A stretch of DNA of 64,000 bases, taken from contig NZ_FMCW01000036.1 in the NCBI RefSeq assembly GCF_900091595.1, positions 1-64,000 of the forward strand, written 5' to 3'. The position numbers and the translations under genes are program-made. Within the stretch, counting starts at the first letter, position 1. Each line of letters begins with the position of its first letter. Shown here piece by piece: positions 51,215 through 59,997 of this stretch. This DNA is from Micromonospora haikouensis (GTDB taxonomy: Bacteria; Actinomycetota; Actinomycetes; Mycobacteriales; Micromonosporaceae). The notes beneath the pieces are model-generated. The model was not told the origin of the DNA, did not search any database, and worked only from the letters and a program-made list of their open reading frames with translations.

Positions 51215-52078
51215 ATGAATCCGCTGGGCGAGTTCCTCCGATCGCGACGCGGCGTCATCCGCCCGCAGGACGCCGGCCTGACCCGCTACGGCGAGCGCCG
51301 GCGGGTCTCCGGGCTGCGCCGCGAGGAGCTGGCCCAGCTCGCCGGGGTCAGCGTCTCCTACTACACCCGGCTGGAGCAGGGCCAGGCGCACAACGTGTCC
51401 GACGAGGTGCTCGACGCGGTCGCCCGGGCGCTGCAGCTCGACGGCGACGAGCGGGCCCACCTGTTCGTGCTGGCCCGCCCCGGCCGGGCGACGACCGGCC
51501 GGGCCACCCGGTCCCACACCACGCCGCCGGCCCTGCACCAGATGCTCGCGATGATGCCCGACGTGCCGGCGATGGTGCTCGGCGCCGCGACCGACGTGCA
51601 CGCCTGGAACCCGCTGGGCCACGCCCTGCTCGCCTGGCACCTCGACGAGGCGCCCAACATGAGCAGGTCGGTCTTCCTCGACCCGCGCATGCGCGAGCTG
51701 TACGCCGACTGGCCGGGCAAGGCCCGCTCGGTGGTGGCCTACCTGCGGATGGCCGTGGGGCGCTACCGGGGCGACCGCCGGGTCGTCGGGCTGGTCGAGG
51801 AGCTGCTGTCGCGCAGCCCCGAGTTCGCCGGCATGTGGGCCGAGCACCCGGTGAGCACCTGCGAGACGATGACCTACGACATGGCCCACCCGGTCGTCGG
51901 GGCGCTGACGGTCAACCAGCACACGCTGCGGCTGGAGGACACCCCCGACCTGATGCTGGTCACCTTCACGGTCGAGGCCGGCTCGCCGTCGGCGGCGGCG
52001 CTGCGGATGCTCGGCGGCATCCCCCGCCGCGCCCCCGCCCCGGTGCCCCCGCCCCGGCACAGCGTCACCGTCCCCTGA
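51215..52078 (+). CDS. XRE-family regulator with MmyB-like ligand-binding domain
   Basis: A 287-residue regulator. N-terminal HTH_31-type helix-turn-helix (about 1-90: LGEFLRSRRGVIRPQDAGL, VSGLRREELAQLAGVSVSYYTRLEQG) and a C-terminal MmyB-like PAS-type ligand domain (about 105-280: DVPAMVLGAATDVHAWNPLGHALL, VSTCETMTYDMAHPVVG). In this class the regulator usually controls a neighbouring oxidoreductase, hydrolase or transporter. A matching operator upstream of this gene and of the MFS exporter suggests that regulon. Confidence 0.88.
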   Translation: MNPLGEFLRSRRGVIRPQDAGLTRYGERRRVSGLRREELAQLAGVSVSYYTRLEQGQAHNVSDEVLDAVARALQLDGDERAHLFVLARPGRATTGRATRSHTTPPALHQMLAMMPDVPAMVLGAATDVHAWNPLGHALLAWHLDEAPNMSRSVFLDPRMRELYADWPGKARSVVAYLRMAVGRYRGDRRVVGLVEELLSRSPEFAGMWAEHPVSTCETMTYDMAHPVVGALTVNQHTLRLEDTPDLMLVTFTVEAGSPSAAALRMLGGIPRRAPAPVPPPRHSVTVP

Positions 52079-52239
52079 GTCGTCCGCGCACCCGGTGCCG
52101 CCCGCACCCGCGGGAATCCACCCCTCGGGGCCGCCCGCGCACACGGCGGCGGCCGGCTCCCCGGGGACGGCCTGCGCCGCCCGGCCGGGAACCGGCCGCC
52201 CCGACGGGTGGAGCGCCGCCGCGCCCCACCACACCGGCG

Positions 52240-52989
52240 TCACTGCGTCCCGGCCTCCGCCGGCTGCGCGGGCGCGCCGTCCTGGCGCACCCGGAACTTG
52301 TTGACCCCGGTCCACCAGTTCTCACCCGGGTTGACGGCCTCGTCGGAGTCGTAGCGGTCGTGGTGACGCCACCAGTCCCACGGGTGGGCCAGCCCCTCCT
52401 CCTGCCGCCCCAGCGGGGTGACGTCGAGGTAGTTGTAGGTGTTGATGAAGACCTCGCCGCCCCGGTCGAACACCGAGCTGGCGTGGTAGATCTTCTCGCC
52501 GTCGCGGATGAACGAGCTGACCGCCGGCAGCTCGCCCTTCTCCATCGAGACGTTGAAGTCGTAGTTGAAGTCGCTGCCGAACGACGAGACCCACGGGATG
52601 TGGCTCCAGCCCATCCGGGCCTTGAACTGCTCGATCTTCTCGATCGGCGCGCGGGCGATCATCACGAACGAGGTGTCCCGCGCGTGCATGTGCGACAGGT
52701 TGCCGACGTTGTCGGCCTGCATCGAGCAGCCGACGCAGCCCTCCTTCGCCTCCGGGGCGAACATGAAGTGCCGCACGATGAGCTGGCGGCGGCCCTGGAA
52801 CAGGTCGAGCAGCGTCACCCGGCCCGACGGCGAGTCGAACACGTACTCCTTCTCCACCGGCACCACGGGCATGGCCCGGCGGGCGGCGCTGAGCTGGTCG
52901 CGGGCGCGGGTCAGCGCCTTCTCCTCCTCCAGGAGCTGCTCCCTGGCGGTGGTCCATTCCTCACGCGAGACGATCTGCGGAAAAGCCAT
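52240..52989 (-). CDS. DUF899 thioredoxin-like protein
   Basis: A 249-residue DUF899-family protein with a thioredoxin-like fold. MAFPQIVSREEWTTARE at the start, YVFDSPSGRVTLLDLFQGR, and the redox motif EGCVGCSMQADN (CxxC, about 81-84). RGGEVFINTYNYLDVTPLGRQEEG ends the family domain. GAGGGAGGA precedes the ATG. It is divergent from the second ACAD-fold monooxygenase. Its role is unknown; a thiol-redox function would suit an enediyne producer. Confidence 0.85.
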   Translation of the reverse strand: MAFPQIVSREEWTTAREQLLEEEKALTRARDQLSAARRAMPVVPVEKEYVFDSPSGRVTLLDLFQGRRQLIVRHFMFAPEAKEGCVGCSMQADNVGNLSHMHARDTSFVMIARAPIEKIEQFKARMGWSHIPWVSSFGSDFNYDFNVSMEKGELPAVSSFIRDGEKIYHASSVFDRGGEVFINTYNYLDVTPLGRQEEGLAHPWDWWRHHDRYDSDEAVNPGENWWTGVNKFRVRQDGAPAQPAEAGTQ

Positions 52990-53218
52990 CGTTCCTCCCT
53001 CAACGGTCGCCGCCGGGCCGGGGGAAGGCCGGGCGACACCTGCGAGCCTGGCACGGGCCCCGCATGCCGACTTCTCCCCTCGTGCCCTTCCGCGTCCGGT
53101 CGTCCTGTATGGACGCCGGGCAATCCGGAAGAGGTTGCGGCGCGCGGAGTGTGACAGCGTCGAGGGCGCCTGGCCGACACGACCCCGGTCGATCCGGTCG
53201 CCCCGTTGAGGAGGACAC

Positions 53219-54403
53219 GTGTCCACGACCACCGAAGCACCCACCCACGAGGAGCTGGTCCAGCGGGCGGCGGGTCTCGTCCCGCTGATCCGCAAGCACG
53301 CGGCGTGGCAGGAGGAGAATCGTCGGCTGCACGACGAGACGGTAGCCGCGATCGAGGAGGCGGGGCTGTTCAAGCTCCGCACGCCCCGCCGCTACGGCGG
53401 GTACGAGGTGGACACCCGCACGCTCGTGGCGGTCGCCACCGAGCTGGGCCGGGGCGACGCCAGCACCGCCTGGGTCACCTCGGTGCTGTGGATCCCCACC
53501 TGGCTCGCCGGCCTGTTCCCCGACGAGGCCCAGGACGAGGTGTTCGCCGTCCCCCACGCCCGGGTGTGCGGCACCAACAGCGTCGGCGGCACGGCCGTGC
53601 CCACCGGAGGGGGATTCGTCGTCAACGGCAGCTGGCACTTCATCAGCGGGGCCCACCACGCGCAGTGGCAGGAGATCGCGGTGGTCGTGGTGCGCCCGGA
53701 CGCGGAGCCGGAGCCGATCATGGCGCTGGTGCCGATCGGCAGCCTGGAGATCGTGGACGACTGGTACACCACCGGCCTGACCGCCACCGGCAGCGTCACC
53801 ACCGTGGCCCGGGACCTGTTCGTCCCGAGCAGCCACATCATCCCGATGAGCGCGGCGATGATCCCGCAGGGCCTGTCGCAGGGCAACGCCGACTCCCCCG
53901 TCTGGCGCACCCCGGCGGCGCTGAACGCGGCGGCGTCGGGCGTGGGCGCGGCCGTCGGCGTGGCCAAGTCCGCCCGCGACGAGTTCTTCGACCGGCTGCC
54001 CGGTCGGAAGATCACCTACACGGAGTACGAGAACCAGAGCGAGGCCCCGGTCACCCACCTGAAGGTCGGCACCGCGCTCATGAAGATCGAGCAGGCCGAG
54101 TTCCACGCGTACCACGCCGCTGACCTGGTCGACACCAAGGCGGCCACCGGCGCCGAGTGGACCCTCGAGGAACGGGCCCGGGTGCGCGCCGACCACGGCT
54201 GGGCGACCCGGCTGGCCAAGGAGGCGGTGGACATCTTCGCCTCCGCCAGCGGCGGCACCTCCATCTACCGGGACGTGCCGATCCAGCGGATCGTCCGGGA
54301 CGTCAACGCGATGAGCCTGCACGGGCTGATCAACCCCGACACCAACACCGAGCTGTACGGGCGGGTCGTCTGCGGCCTGGGCCCGAACACCCTGTTCGTC
54401 TGA
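53219..54403 (+). CDS. acyl-CoA-dehydrogenase-fold flavin monooxygenase (group D), paralog 2
   Basis: A 394-residue paralog of the gene at 11.4 kb. Shared blocks run through the whole length: RTPRRYGGYEVD, SVLWIPTWLAGLFPDEAQDEVF, CGTNSVGGTAVPTGGGFVVNGSWHFISGAHHAQW, WYTTGLTATGSVTT, ASGGTSIYRDVPIQRIVRDVNA. GAGGAGGA precedes the GTG. Reduced flavin would be provided in trans, most simply by the core-operon flavin reductase. A terminator follows. Confidence 0.86.
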   Translation: MSTTTEAPTHEELVQRAAGLVPLIRKHAAWQEENRRLHDETVAAIEEAGLFKLRTPRRYGGYEVDTRTLVAVATELGRGDASTAWVTSVLWIPTWLAGLFPDEAQDEVFAVPHARVCGTNSVGGTAVPTGGGFVVNGSWHFISGAHHAQWQEIAVVVVRPDAEPEPIMALVPIGSLEIVDDWYTTGLTATGSVTTVARDLFVPSSHIIPMSAAMIPQGLSQGNADSPVWRTPAALNAAASGVGAAVGVAKSARDEFFDRLPGRKITYTEYENQSEAPVTHLKVGTALMKIEQAEFHAYHAADLVDTKAATGAEWTLEERARVRADHGWATRLAKEAVDIFASASGGTSIYRDVPIQRIVRDVNAMSLHGLINPDTNTELYGRVVCGLGPNTLFV

Positions 54404-54464
54404 GCCGTCCCGCGCGGCTCCCCCAGCCTCGCCGCGCTCTGTCCTGAGCCTTCCCCACACGTGG

Positions 54465-54500
54465 CGGGCCGCCCGGCGCACCCCCTCGCCGGGCGGCCCG
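54465..54500. terminator. bidirectional terminator
   Basis: Perfect 14-bp stem (54465-54478 with 54487-54500), 8-nt loop, between the convergent monooxygenase and inositol-phosphatase genes. It is a plausible right boundary of the biosynthetic locus. Confidence 0.82.
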
Positions 54501-54543
54501 TCGCACCATCAGCGCACCACCGTGACGCCGGCCCGCGGCGGCG

Positions 54544-55326
54544 TCAGCCCAGCGCGGCGACCCGGGGGCGCAGCCCGTCGATCAGCTCCGGCGGGGCGGC
54601 GAGGACCCGGCTGCCGCTCACCTCGACGGCCGCGCCGGCCTCGACGGCGATCACCAGACCGGCCGCCCAGTCCCACCGGAAGGCGCGGTCCTCGACGTAC
54701 GCGTCGCAGCGGCCCGCCGCGATCCAGGCCAGGGCCAGCGCGGTGGAGCCGAGCATCCGCACCCCGCGCACGTCGCCGGCCAGGTCGGCGACCACGGCCG
54801 CCTGCACCCTGCGGTGGGCCACGTCGTAGGCGTACCCGGCGGCGAGGATGACCTCGTCGAGCGCGGTGCTGGCGGGCCGGGCCAGCGGGACGTCGTCGCG
54901 GAACGCGCCCCGGCCCCGGACGGCGTGGAACAGCTCGTCGTGCACCGGGTCGAGGACCACCCCGACGACCGGCCGCCAGCCGTCCGGCGTCTCCTCCTCG
55001 CAGGCCACGCTCACGCACCAGAACGGCATGCCGGAGATGTAGTTGACGGTGCCGTCGAGGGGGTCCAGCACCCAGCGCAGCCCGGAGCTGCCGGTGTGGC
55101 CGCTGCCCTCCTCGGCGAGGATGCCGTCGTCGGGCCGGCGGGCGCGCAGCAGCTGGACGATGTGCGCCTCGCTGGCCCGGTCCGCCTCGCTCACCAGGTC
55201 GGTGGAGGCCGTCTTGTGGTCGACCCGCCCGTGGTCGCCGAAGCGCCGCAGCAGCTCCCGGCCGCCGAGCCGCGCCGCCTCCTCGGCGACCCGCCGGCAG
55301 TCGTCCAGCTCGGCACCGCTGACCAT
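54544..55326 (-). CDS. inositol monophosphatase-family phosphatase
   Basis: A 260-residue Mg-dependent, Li-sensitive-type phosphatase. Metal motifs ILAEEGSG (about 68-75), WVLDPLDGTVNY (about 84-95) and RWDWAAG (about 216-222). GAGGAG precedes the ATG at 55326. It may act on inositol phosphate for phosphatidylinositol or mycothiol synthesis, or on histidinol phosphate; the sequence alone does not decide. Confidence 0.9.
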   Translation of the reverse strand: MVSGAELDDCRRVAEEAARLGGRELLRRFGDHGRVDHKTASTDLVSEADRASEAHIVQLLRARRPDDGILAEEGSGHTGSSGLRWVLDPLDGTVNYISGMPFWCVSVACEEETPDGWRPVVGVVLDPVHDELFHAVRGRGAFRDDVPLARPASTALDEVILAAGYAYDVAHRRVQAAVVADLAGDVRGVRMLGSTALALAWIAAGRCDAYVEDRAFRWDWAAGLVIAVEAGAAVEVSGSRVLAAPPELIDGLRPRVAALG

Positions 55327-55513
55327 CGTGTTCTCCTCGTGTCGGCCGCAGGGACGGTCGCGATCGTCGCACCGGAAGCGGTCCCGGCACCAGCTCACGC
55401 GGATGGCCGACCGCCGCGCCGTCCCTTGGCCGCGTGGGGCACACTGGGGTCGGCGCTCGGGACATCGACGCCCGCCGACCTGCCCCGACACCGCCACGGG
55501 GAGGCAGTTCGCC

Positions 55514-57235
55514 ATGGGCACGTTGGGCGCGTCAAATACGGCAGACCGGCTGTTGGCCCGGATCCGGGACGGGATCGTCGGTGAGGGCGAGGTGCTGGAC
55601 GGCCCCTACGGGCCGCGCCGGATCACGTACGCCGACTACACCGCCTCGGGGCGTGCCCTGGACTTCGTGGAGGACGCCGTCCGGGACTGGGTGCTGCCCC
55701 GCTACGCCAACACCCACACCGAGAGCTCCGCCACCGGCCTGGCGACGGGACAGTTGCGCGAGGACGCCCGGCGGATCGTCCACGACGCCGTCGGCGGCAC
55801 CGACGAGCACGTCGTCGTCTTCTGCGGTTCGGGGGCCACGGCGGCGGTCGACAAGCTGATCGGGATGCTCGAACTGCGGCTGCCGCACGGGCCGACCCAC
55901 CGCCACGGCCTGCTCGACCGCGTCCCGCCCGGGCAGCGTCCGGTGGTGTTCGTGGGCCCCTACGAGCACCACTCCAACGAGCTGCCGTGGCGCGAGACGT
56001 ACGCCGAGGTGGTCGTCATCGGCGCGGACGCCGACGGGCACATCGACCGGGCGGAGCTCGCCGCGCGACTGGCCCGGTACGCGGACCGGCCGCTGCGCAT
56101 CGGCAGCTTCTCCGCCGCCTCCAACGTCACCGGCATCCTCTCCGACACCGATGCGATCGCCGCGCTGCTGCACGCCCACGGCGCCCTGTCGTGCTGGGAC
56201 TACGCCGCCGCCGGCCCGTACGTGCCGATCCGGATGGGCGAGTCGGCGCCGGGGGCCGCCGACGGCAAGGACGCGGTCTTCCTGTCGCCGCACAAGTTCG
56301 TCGGCGGCCCACAGACGCCCGGCGTCCTGGTGGTGCGCCGGGACCTGGCCCGCAACCGGGTGCCGACGACCCCGGGCGGCGGCACGGTGGCGTTCGTCGA
56401 CCCGGTCGGGCACCGGTACCTCGACGACCCGGTCGCCCGCGAGGAAGGCGGCACGCCGGCGATCGTCGAGTCGATCCGGGCGGGGCTGGTGTTCGCCCTC
56501 AAGCAGGCCGTCGGCACCGAGGTCATCCGGGCCCGCGAGGAGCGGCTGTGGGCGCGGGCGCTGCGCCGCTGGTCGGCGAACCCGGGGATCGAGGTCCTGG
56601 GCGGCACCCGGGCCCGGCGGCTGCCCATCGTGTCGGTGCAGATCCGCCACGGCGACCGTCACCTGCACCACAACTTCGTCGTCGCGCTGCTCAACGACCT
56701 GTTCGGCATCCAGGCGCGCGGGGGCTGCTCCTGCGCGGGGCCCTACGGGCACCGCCTGCTGGCGATCGACGAGGAGCGCTCCCGCGCGTTCCGGGAGGAG
56801 ATCGCCCTCGGCTGCGAGGGGATCAAGCCCGGCTGGGCGCGGATCACCTCCAACTACTTCATCTCCGACGTGGTCGCCGACTATCTCGTTGACGCGGTCG
56901 ACCTGATCGCCCGGCACGGGCACCGGCTGCTGACCGACTACCGGTTCGACGTCGGCAGCGGCCTGTGGCGGCACCGCCGCGGCCCGGAGCGGCCGCTGCG
57001 CCTGACCGACCTGGGCCCCCTGCTGACCGGCGGCCCGATGGCCGTCGGCCGGCGGGAACGGGTCGGCGAGGAGGCCCTGGCCGGACACCTGCGCGAGGCG
57101 CGGCGGATCATCGCCGGCCGCGACGACCGCCTCGACGAGGGCCCGACCGGCCTGCCGTCGGGCGTCGAGGCGCTGCGCTGGTTCCACCTTCCGCCGGCCT
57201 GCACGGCGCCCCCGGACGCGCCGTCGTCGCCCTGA
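55514..57235 (+). CDS. class V aminotransferase-fold PLP enzyme (cysteine-desulfurase-like)
   Basis: A 573-residue PLP enzyme. ANTHTESSATG, CGSGATAAVDKL, the EHHSNELPW segment, DYAAAGPYVPI and the PLP lysine in SPHKFVGGPQTPG (near residue 262). The active-site-like cysteine region is ARGGCSCAGPYGH. The C-terminal 80 residues (RRERVGEEALAGHLREARR ...) extend beyond a normal NifS-like fold. GGAGG lies before the ATG. Substrate unknown; desulfurase or lyase activity is possible. Confidence 0.83.
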   Translation: MGTLGASNTADRLLARIRDGIVGEGEVLDGPYGPRRITYADYTASGRALDFVEDAVRDWVLPRYANTHTESSATGLATGQLREDARRIVHDAVGGTDEHVVVFCGSGATAAVDKLIGMLELRLPHGPTHRHGLLDRVPPGQRPVVFVGPYEHHSNELPWRETYAEVVVIGADADGHIDRAELAARLARYADRPLRIGSFSAASNVTGILSDTDAIAALLHAHGALSCWDYAAAGPYVPIRMGESAPGAADGKDAVFLSPHKFVGGPQTPGVLVVRRDLARNRVPTTPGGGTVAFVDPVGHRYLDDPVAREEGGTPAIVESIRAGLVFALKQAVGTEVIRAREERLWARALRRWSANPGIEVLGGTRARRLPIVSVQIRHGDRHLHHNFVVALLNDLFGIQARGGCSCAGPYGHRLLAIDEERSRAFREEIALGCEGIKPGWARITSNYFISDVVADYLVDAVDLIARHGHRLLTDYRFDVGSGLWRHRRGPERPLRLTDLGPLLTGGPMAVGRRERVGEEALAGHLREARRIIAGRDDRLDEGPTGLPSGVEALRWFHLPPACTAPPDAPSSP

Positions 57236-57355
57236 CCGGGCGGCTGGCCCGGCGGTCGCGCCCGTTGCCCCTCGCGGCGCGGCCGCCCCGCCCGGTCGGC
57301 CACACGCGCCGGCCCCGCCACACCGTGGGGCGCGGACGGGGCCGACGGTCCGGGG

Positions 57356-58546
57356 TCAGTTGATGGTCACCGAGTAGGTGCTGGTGGTGACCTGGCCGTT
57401 GCCGGTGAAGATCTCCGGCCCCGCCTGGACGCTGGTCAGGTACTTGGAGCTGCTCATCCAGCCCCGGGCGACCAGGTCGTTGGTGAAGTCGCGGATGTTG
57501 AGGTTCGCGTTGGTGGTGTTGCTGGTCCGCACGTACGAGTAGACGTTCCAGGTGCCGACGTAGCCGCGCCAGATCTCCCAGGTCGTGCCGGCGATGGTGA
57601 CCGTGCCCTGGCGGCTGCCGGCGGGGGACGCGTTGGAGCGGTAGAGCCAGATCATCAGCTCGTCCGAGGGCTGGTCGGCGGAGCCCGGGTTGGCCATCGG
57701 GTGCAGCCAGCAGTCGTAGGCGACGTTCTGGTTGACGGTGCCGATCTGCGTGACGGTGAACTGCCAGCTGGTGTTGACGTTGCGGTTGGCGGACAGCTGC
57801 ACGGGCAGCCCGGTGTTCTGCCGCCGCCAGCCCCAGTGCCAGCCGAGGATCGCCGCCGCGAACGACTTGACGGTGCCGGCCTGGCCGCTCCAGTTGTAGC
57901 TGGTGCCCCACGAGATGCGGTCACCGGAGCCGCCGCTGGTCCAGATGCACTGGCTGCCCGCGCCGGTGCCGGCGCCCCACTGGTTGTTGGGGATCCAGTA
58001 CTTGCCGATGTCGATCACGTCGGTGCTGTTGCACAGCCGGCCCGACGGCGGGTAGTCGCCGATCGGCGGCGGCGTGGTGGGCGGCGGCGTCGTGGGCGGC
58101 GCAGTGGTGGTGGGCGGCGGGGTCGTCGGGGTCGTCGGGCCGTTGCAGGTCACCCCGTTGACCGCGAAGTTGGTGGGCGCCGGATTCGCGCCGCTCCACG
58201 AGCCGGTGAAGCCGAACCCGACGGTGCCGTTGGTGGCGACCGCGCCGTTGTACGCGACGTTCGTCGCGGTCACCTGTGCGCCGCTCTGGGTCACGGTGGC
58301 GTTCCACGCCTGGGTCGCCTGCTGGCCTGCGGCGTAGGTCCAGGTGAGCCGCCAGGAGGTCAGCGGGTCGCCGAGGTTGGTGACGGTGACGTCGGCGTTG
58401 AAGCCGCCCGACCACTGCGACGACACCGCGTAGCGTACGGCGCACCCGGCCGCCGCCGCCTGCGCCACGGCCACCCCGGCGGCCGCGACGGTGACGGTCG
58501 CGGCCGTGCTGACGGCCAGCAGGGCCAGCCGCTTTCGATTCCCCAT
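57356..58546 (-). CDS. secreted CBM2-GH12 endoglucanase
   Basis: A 396-residue extracellular cellulase. Signal peptide (1-34), CBM2 cellulose-binding domain (about 35-135, Cys at CAVRYAV and VTCNGP, Trp at SQWSGGF), Pro/Thr linker (about 137-165), and GH12 domain (about 170-396) with the nucleophile-region segment SDELMIWLYRS and acid/base segment GPEIFTGNG. GAAGGAGAG precedes the ATG. Typical of plant-litter actinomycetes. Confidence 0.93.
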   Translation of the reverse strand: MGNRKRLALLAVSTAATVTVAAAGVAVAQAAAAGCAVRYAVSSQWSGGFNADVTVTNLGDPLTSWRLTWTYAAGQQATQAWNATVTQSGAQVTATNVAYNGAVATNGTVGFGFTGSWSGANPAPTNFAVNGVTCNGPTTPTTPPPTTTAPPTTPPPTTPPPIGDYPPSGRLCNSTDVIDIGKYWIPNNQWGAGTGAGSQCIWTSGGSGDRISWGTSYNWSGQAGTVKSFAAAILGWHWGWRRQNTGLPVQLSANRNVNTSWQFTVTQIGTVNQNVAYDCWLHPMANPGSADQPSDELMIWLYRSNASPAGSRQGTVTIAGTTWEIWRGYVGTWNVYSYVRTSNTTNANLNIRDFTNDLVARGWMSSSKYLTSVQAGPEIFTGNGQVTTSTYSVTIN

Positions 58547-58623
58547 GACTTCTCTCCTTCGATCCGGCCACCCGGTGTCCCTCTCCGCTTCCGCCTCACC
58601 TCCGCCACGCCCGCCCGCCCGCC

Positions 58624-58698
58624 CGCCGATCTTGCACTTGCGGCCCCGACGAATAGCGCCGAACGCCCATGTGAGGGGCCCAAACTGCAAGATCGGCG
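58624..58698. repeat. REP/MITE-like imperfect inverted repeat
   Basis: Perfect 13-bp outer arms (58624-58636 CGCCGATCTTGCA; 58686-58698), continuing imperfectly for about 12 more bases each (ending at CGGCCCC / GGGGCCC). 75 bp in all, noncoding. Confidence 0.6.
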
Positions 58699-58733
58699 AG
58701 CGTGGCGATGGGTGGAGATGGGTGGCGGCGGGC

Positions 58734-58757
58734 GGGTGGGGTGGGGTGGGGTGGGGG
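58734..58757 (+). other. G-quadruplex-prone tract
   Basis: Five consecutive runs of three to five G separated by single T on the plus strand. It lies in the 545-base region upstream of the GH12 gene, which otherwise holds only the REP-like element and no gene. Confidence 0.7.
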
Positions 58758-59091
58758 CAAGCGGGGTGGGTGATGTTAGCGTTCACAGTCGCTGGCGGGC
58801 CGGTGGTTTCCCGTGGACCTGACTGCTGACGGACGCGGCGACCCGGATGGCGAATTGCCCGGAATCGCCAGATGGATGCGGCGTCCGGCCAGGACGACCC
58901 CACCATCCATCGACGCACGTCGATACGACGTTACGGCAGCCGGCCGCCACCCGTCAACGCCGCCGACCCGCGTCCTGGCGCGCCCCGACCTCCCGCCGGC
59001 GCACGCCCGCATCACCACCCCGGCCAGGGCAACGAGCGCGAGAACGGCCGCGCCGGACCCGACCGGGATCGGATCCGGCGCGGCAGCGGCG

Positions 59092-59997
59092 TCACACCCG
59101 GCTCGGGGCCGCCGAGAAGTCGCCGGTGGCGGTGCCCGCGCGCACGCGCCGGGAGACGACGACACCGAAGACGGCGGCGGTGAAGAACATGACGAAGCCG
59201 TACGTCACCGACGGCATCGCCATCGTCGAGTTGTCGAGCAGCGTCGGGCTCATCCCGATGGTGATGGCCAGGCTGGCGTTGTGCAGGCCGATCTCGAAGG
59301 CCGAGGCGATCGACTCCCGCTCGCCGACGCGCAGCAGCCGGGGGCCGAAGTAGCCGAGGCCCATGCTGATCAGGTTGAACGCCACCACCGCGAGGATGAT
59401 CTCGCCGAGGATGTCGAACACCTCCGAGCCGAGGCCGGCGATCACACTGGAGATCATCAGGATCAGCACCACCACCGACAGGACCTTGACGGCGCGCTCC
59501 AACCGCAGGGCGGCGTCGGTGAACCTCGCGCGGATCGCCATGCCGATCGCGATCGGGATCAGCACCAGAGCGAACACCTGGATCACCTTGTCGAACTGGA
59601 GGCCGATCGAGCTGTCCGAGCCGACGAAGCCCGCCACCGACAGGTTCACGATGATCGGCAGGGTGAACAGCGCGAGCACCGAGTTGACGGCGGTCAGCGA
59701 GATGTTGAGCGCCAGGTCGCCCTTGAACAGGTGGCTGTAGAGGCTGGCCGTGCTGCCGCCCGGCGAGGCGGCGAGCAGCATCATGCCGACCGCCAGCTCG
59801 GGTCGCAGGTCGAACGCGACGACCAGGCCCAGGCAGATCGCCGGCAGGATCAGCATCTGGGAGACCAGGCAGACGACCATCGCCTTGGGGTATCGCACCA
59901 CGCGACGGAAGTCGTCGAGGGTCAGCGTGAGGCCGAGCCCGAGCATGACGATGCCGACAGCGATGGGAAAAAGTATGAGCACGGTGTCGTTACTCAT
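59092..59997 (-). CDS. BASS-family sodium-dependent transporter
   Basis: A 301-residue membrane protein of the bile acid:sodium symporter family with about nine to ten TM helices. Family blocks: LGLTLTLDDFRRVVRYPK, LLAASPGGSTASLYSHLFKGDLALNISLT and FEIGLHNASLAITIG. The ATG at 59997 (MSNDTV) is chosen for its GGAG upstream; an in-frame start 19 codons earlier is possible. Substrate unknown. Confidence 0.88.
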   Translation of the reverse strand: MSNDTVLILFPIAVGIVMLGLGLTLTLDDFRRVVRYPKAMVVCLVSQMLILPAICLGLVVAFDLRPELAVGMMLLAASPGGSTASLYSHLFKGDLALNISLTAVNSVLALFTLPIIVNLSVAGFVGSDSSIGLQFDKVIQVFALVLIPIAIGMAIRARFTDAALRLERAVKVLSVVVLILMISSVIAGLGSEVFDILGEIILAVVAFNLISMGLGYFGPRLLRVGERESIASAFEIGLHNASLAITIGMSPTLLDNSTMAMPSVTYGFVMFFTAAVFGVVVSRRVRAGTATGDFSAAPSRV

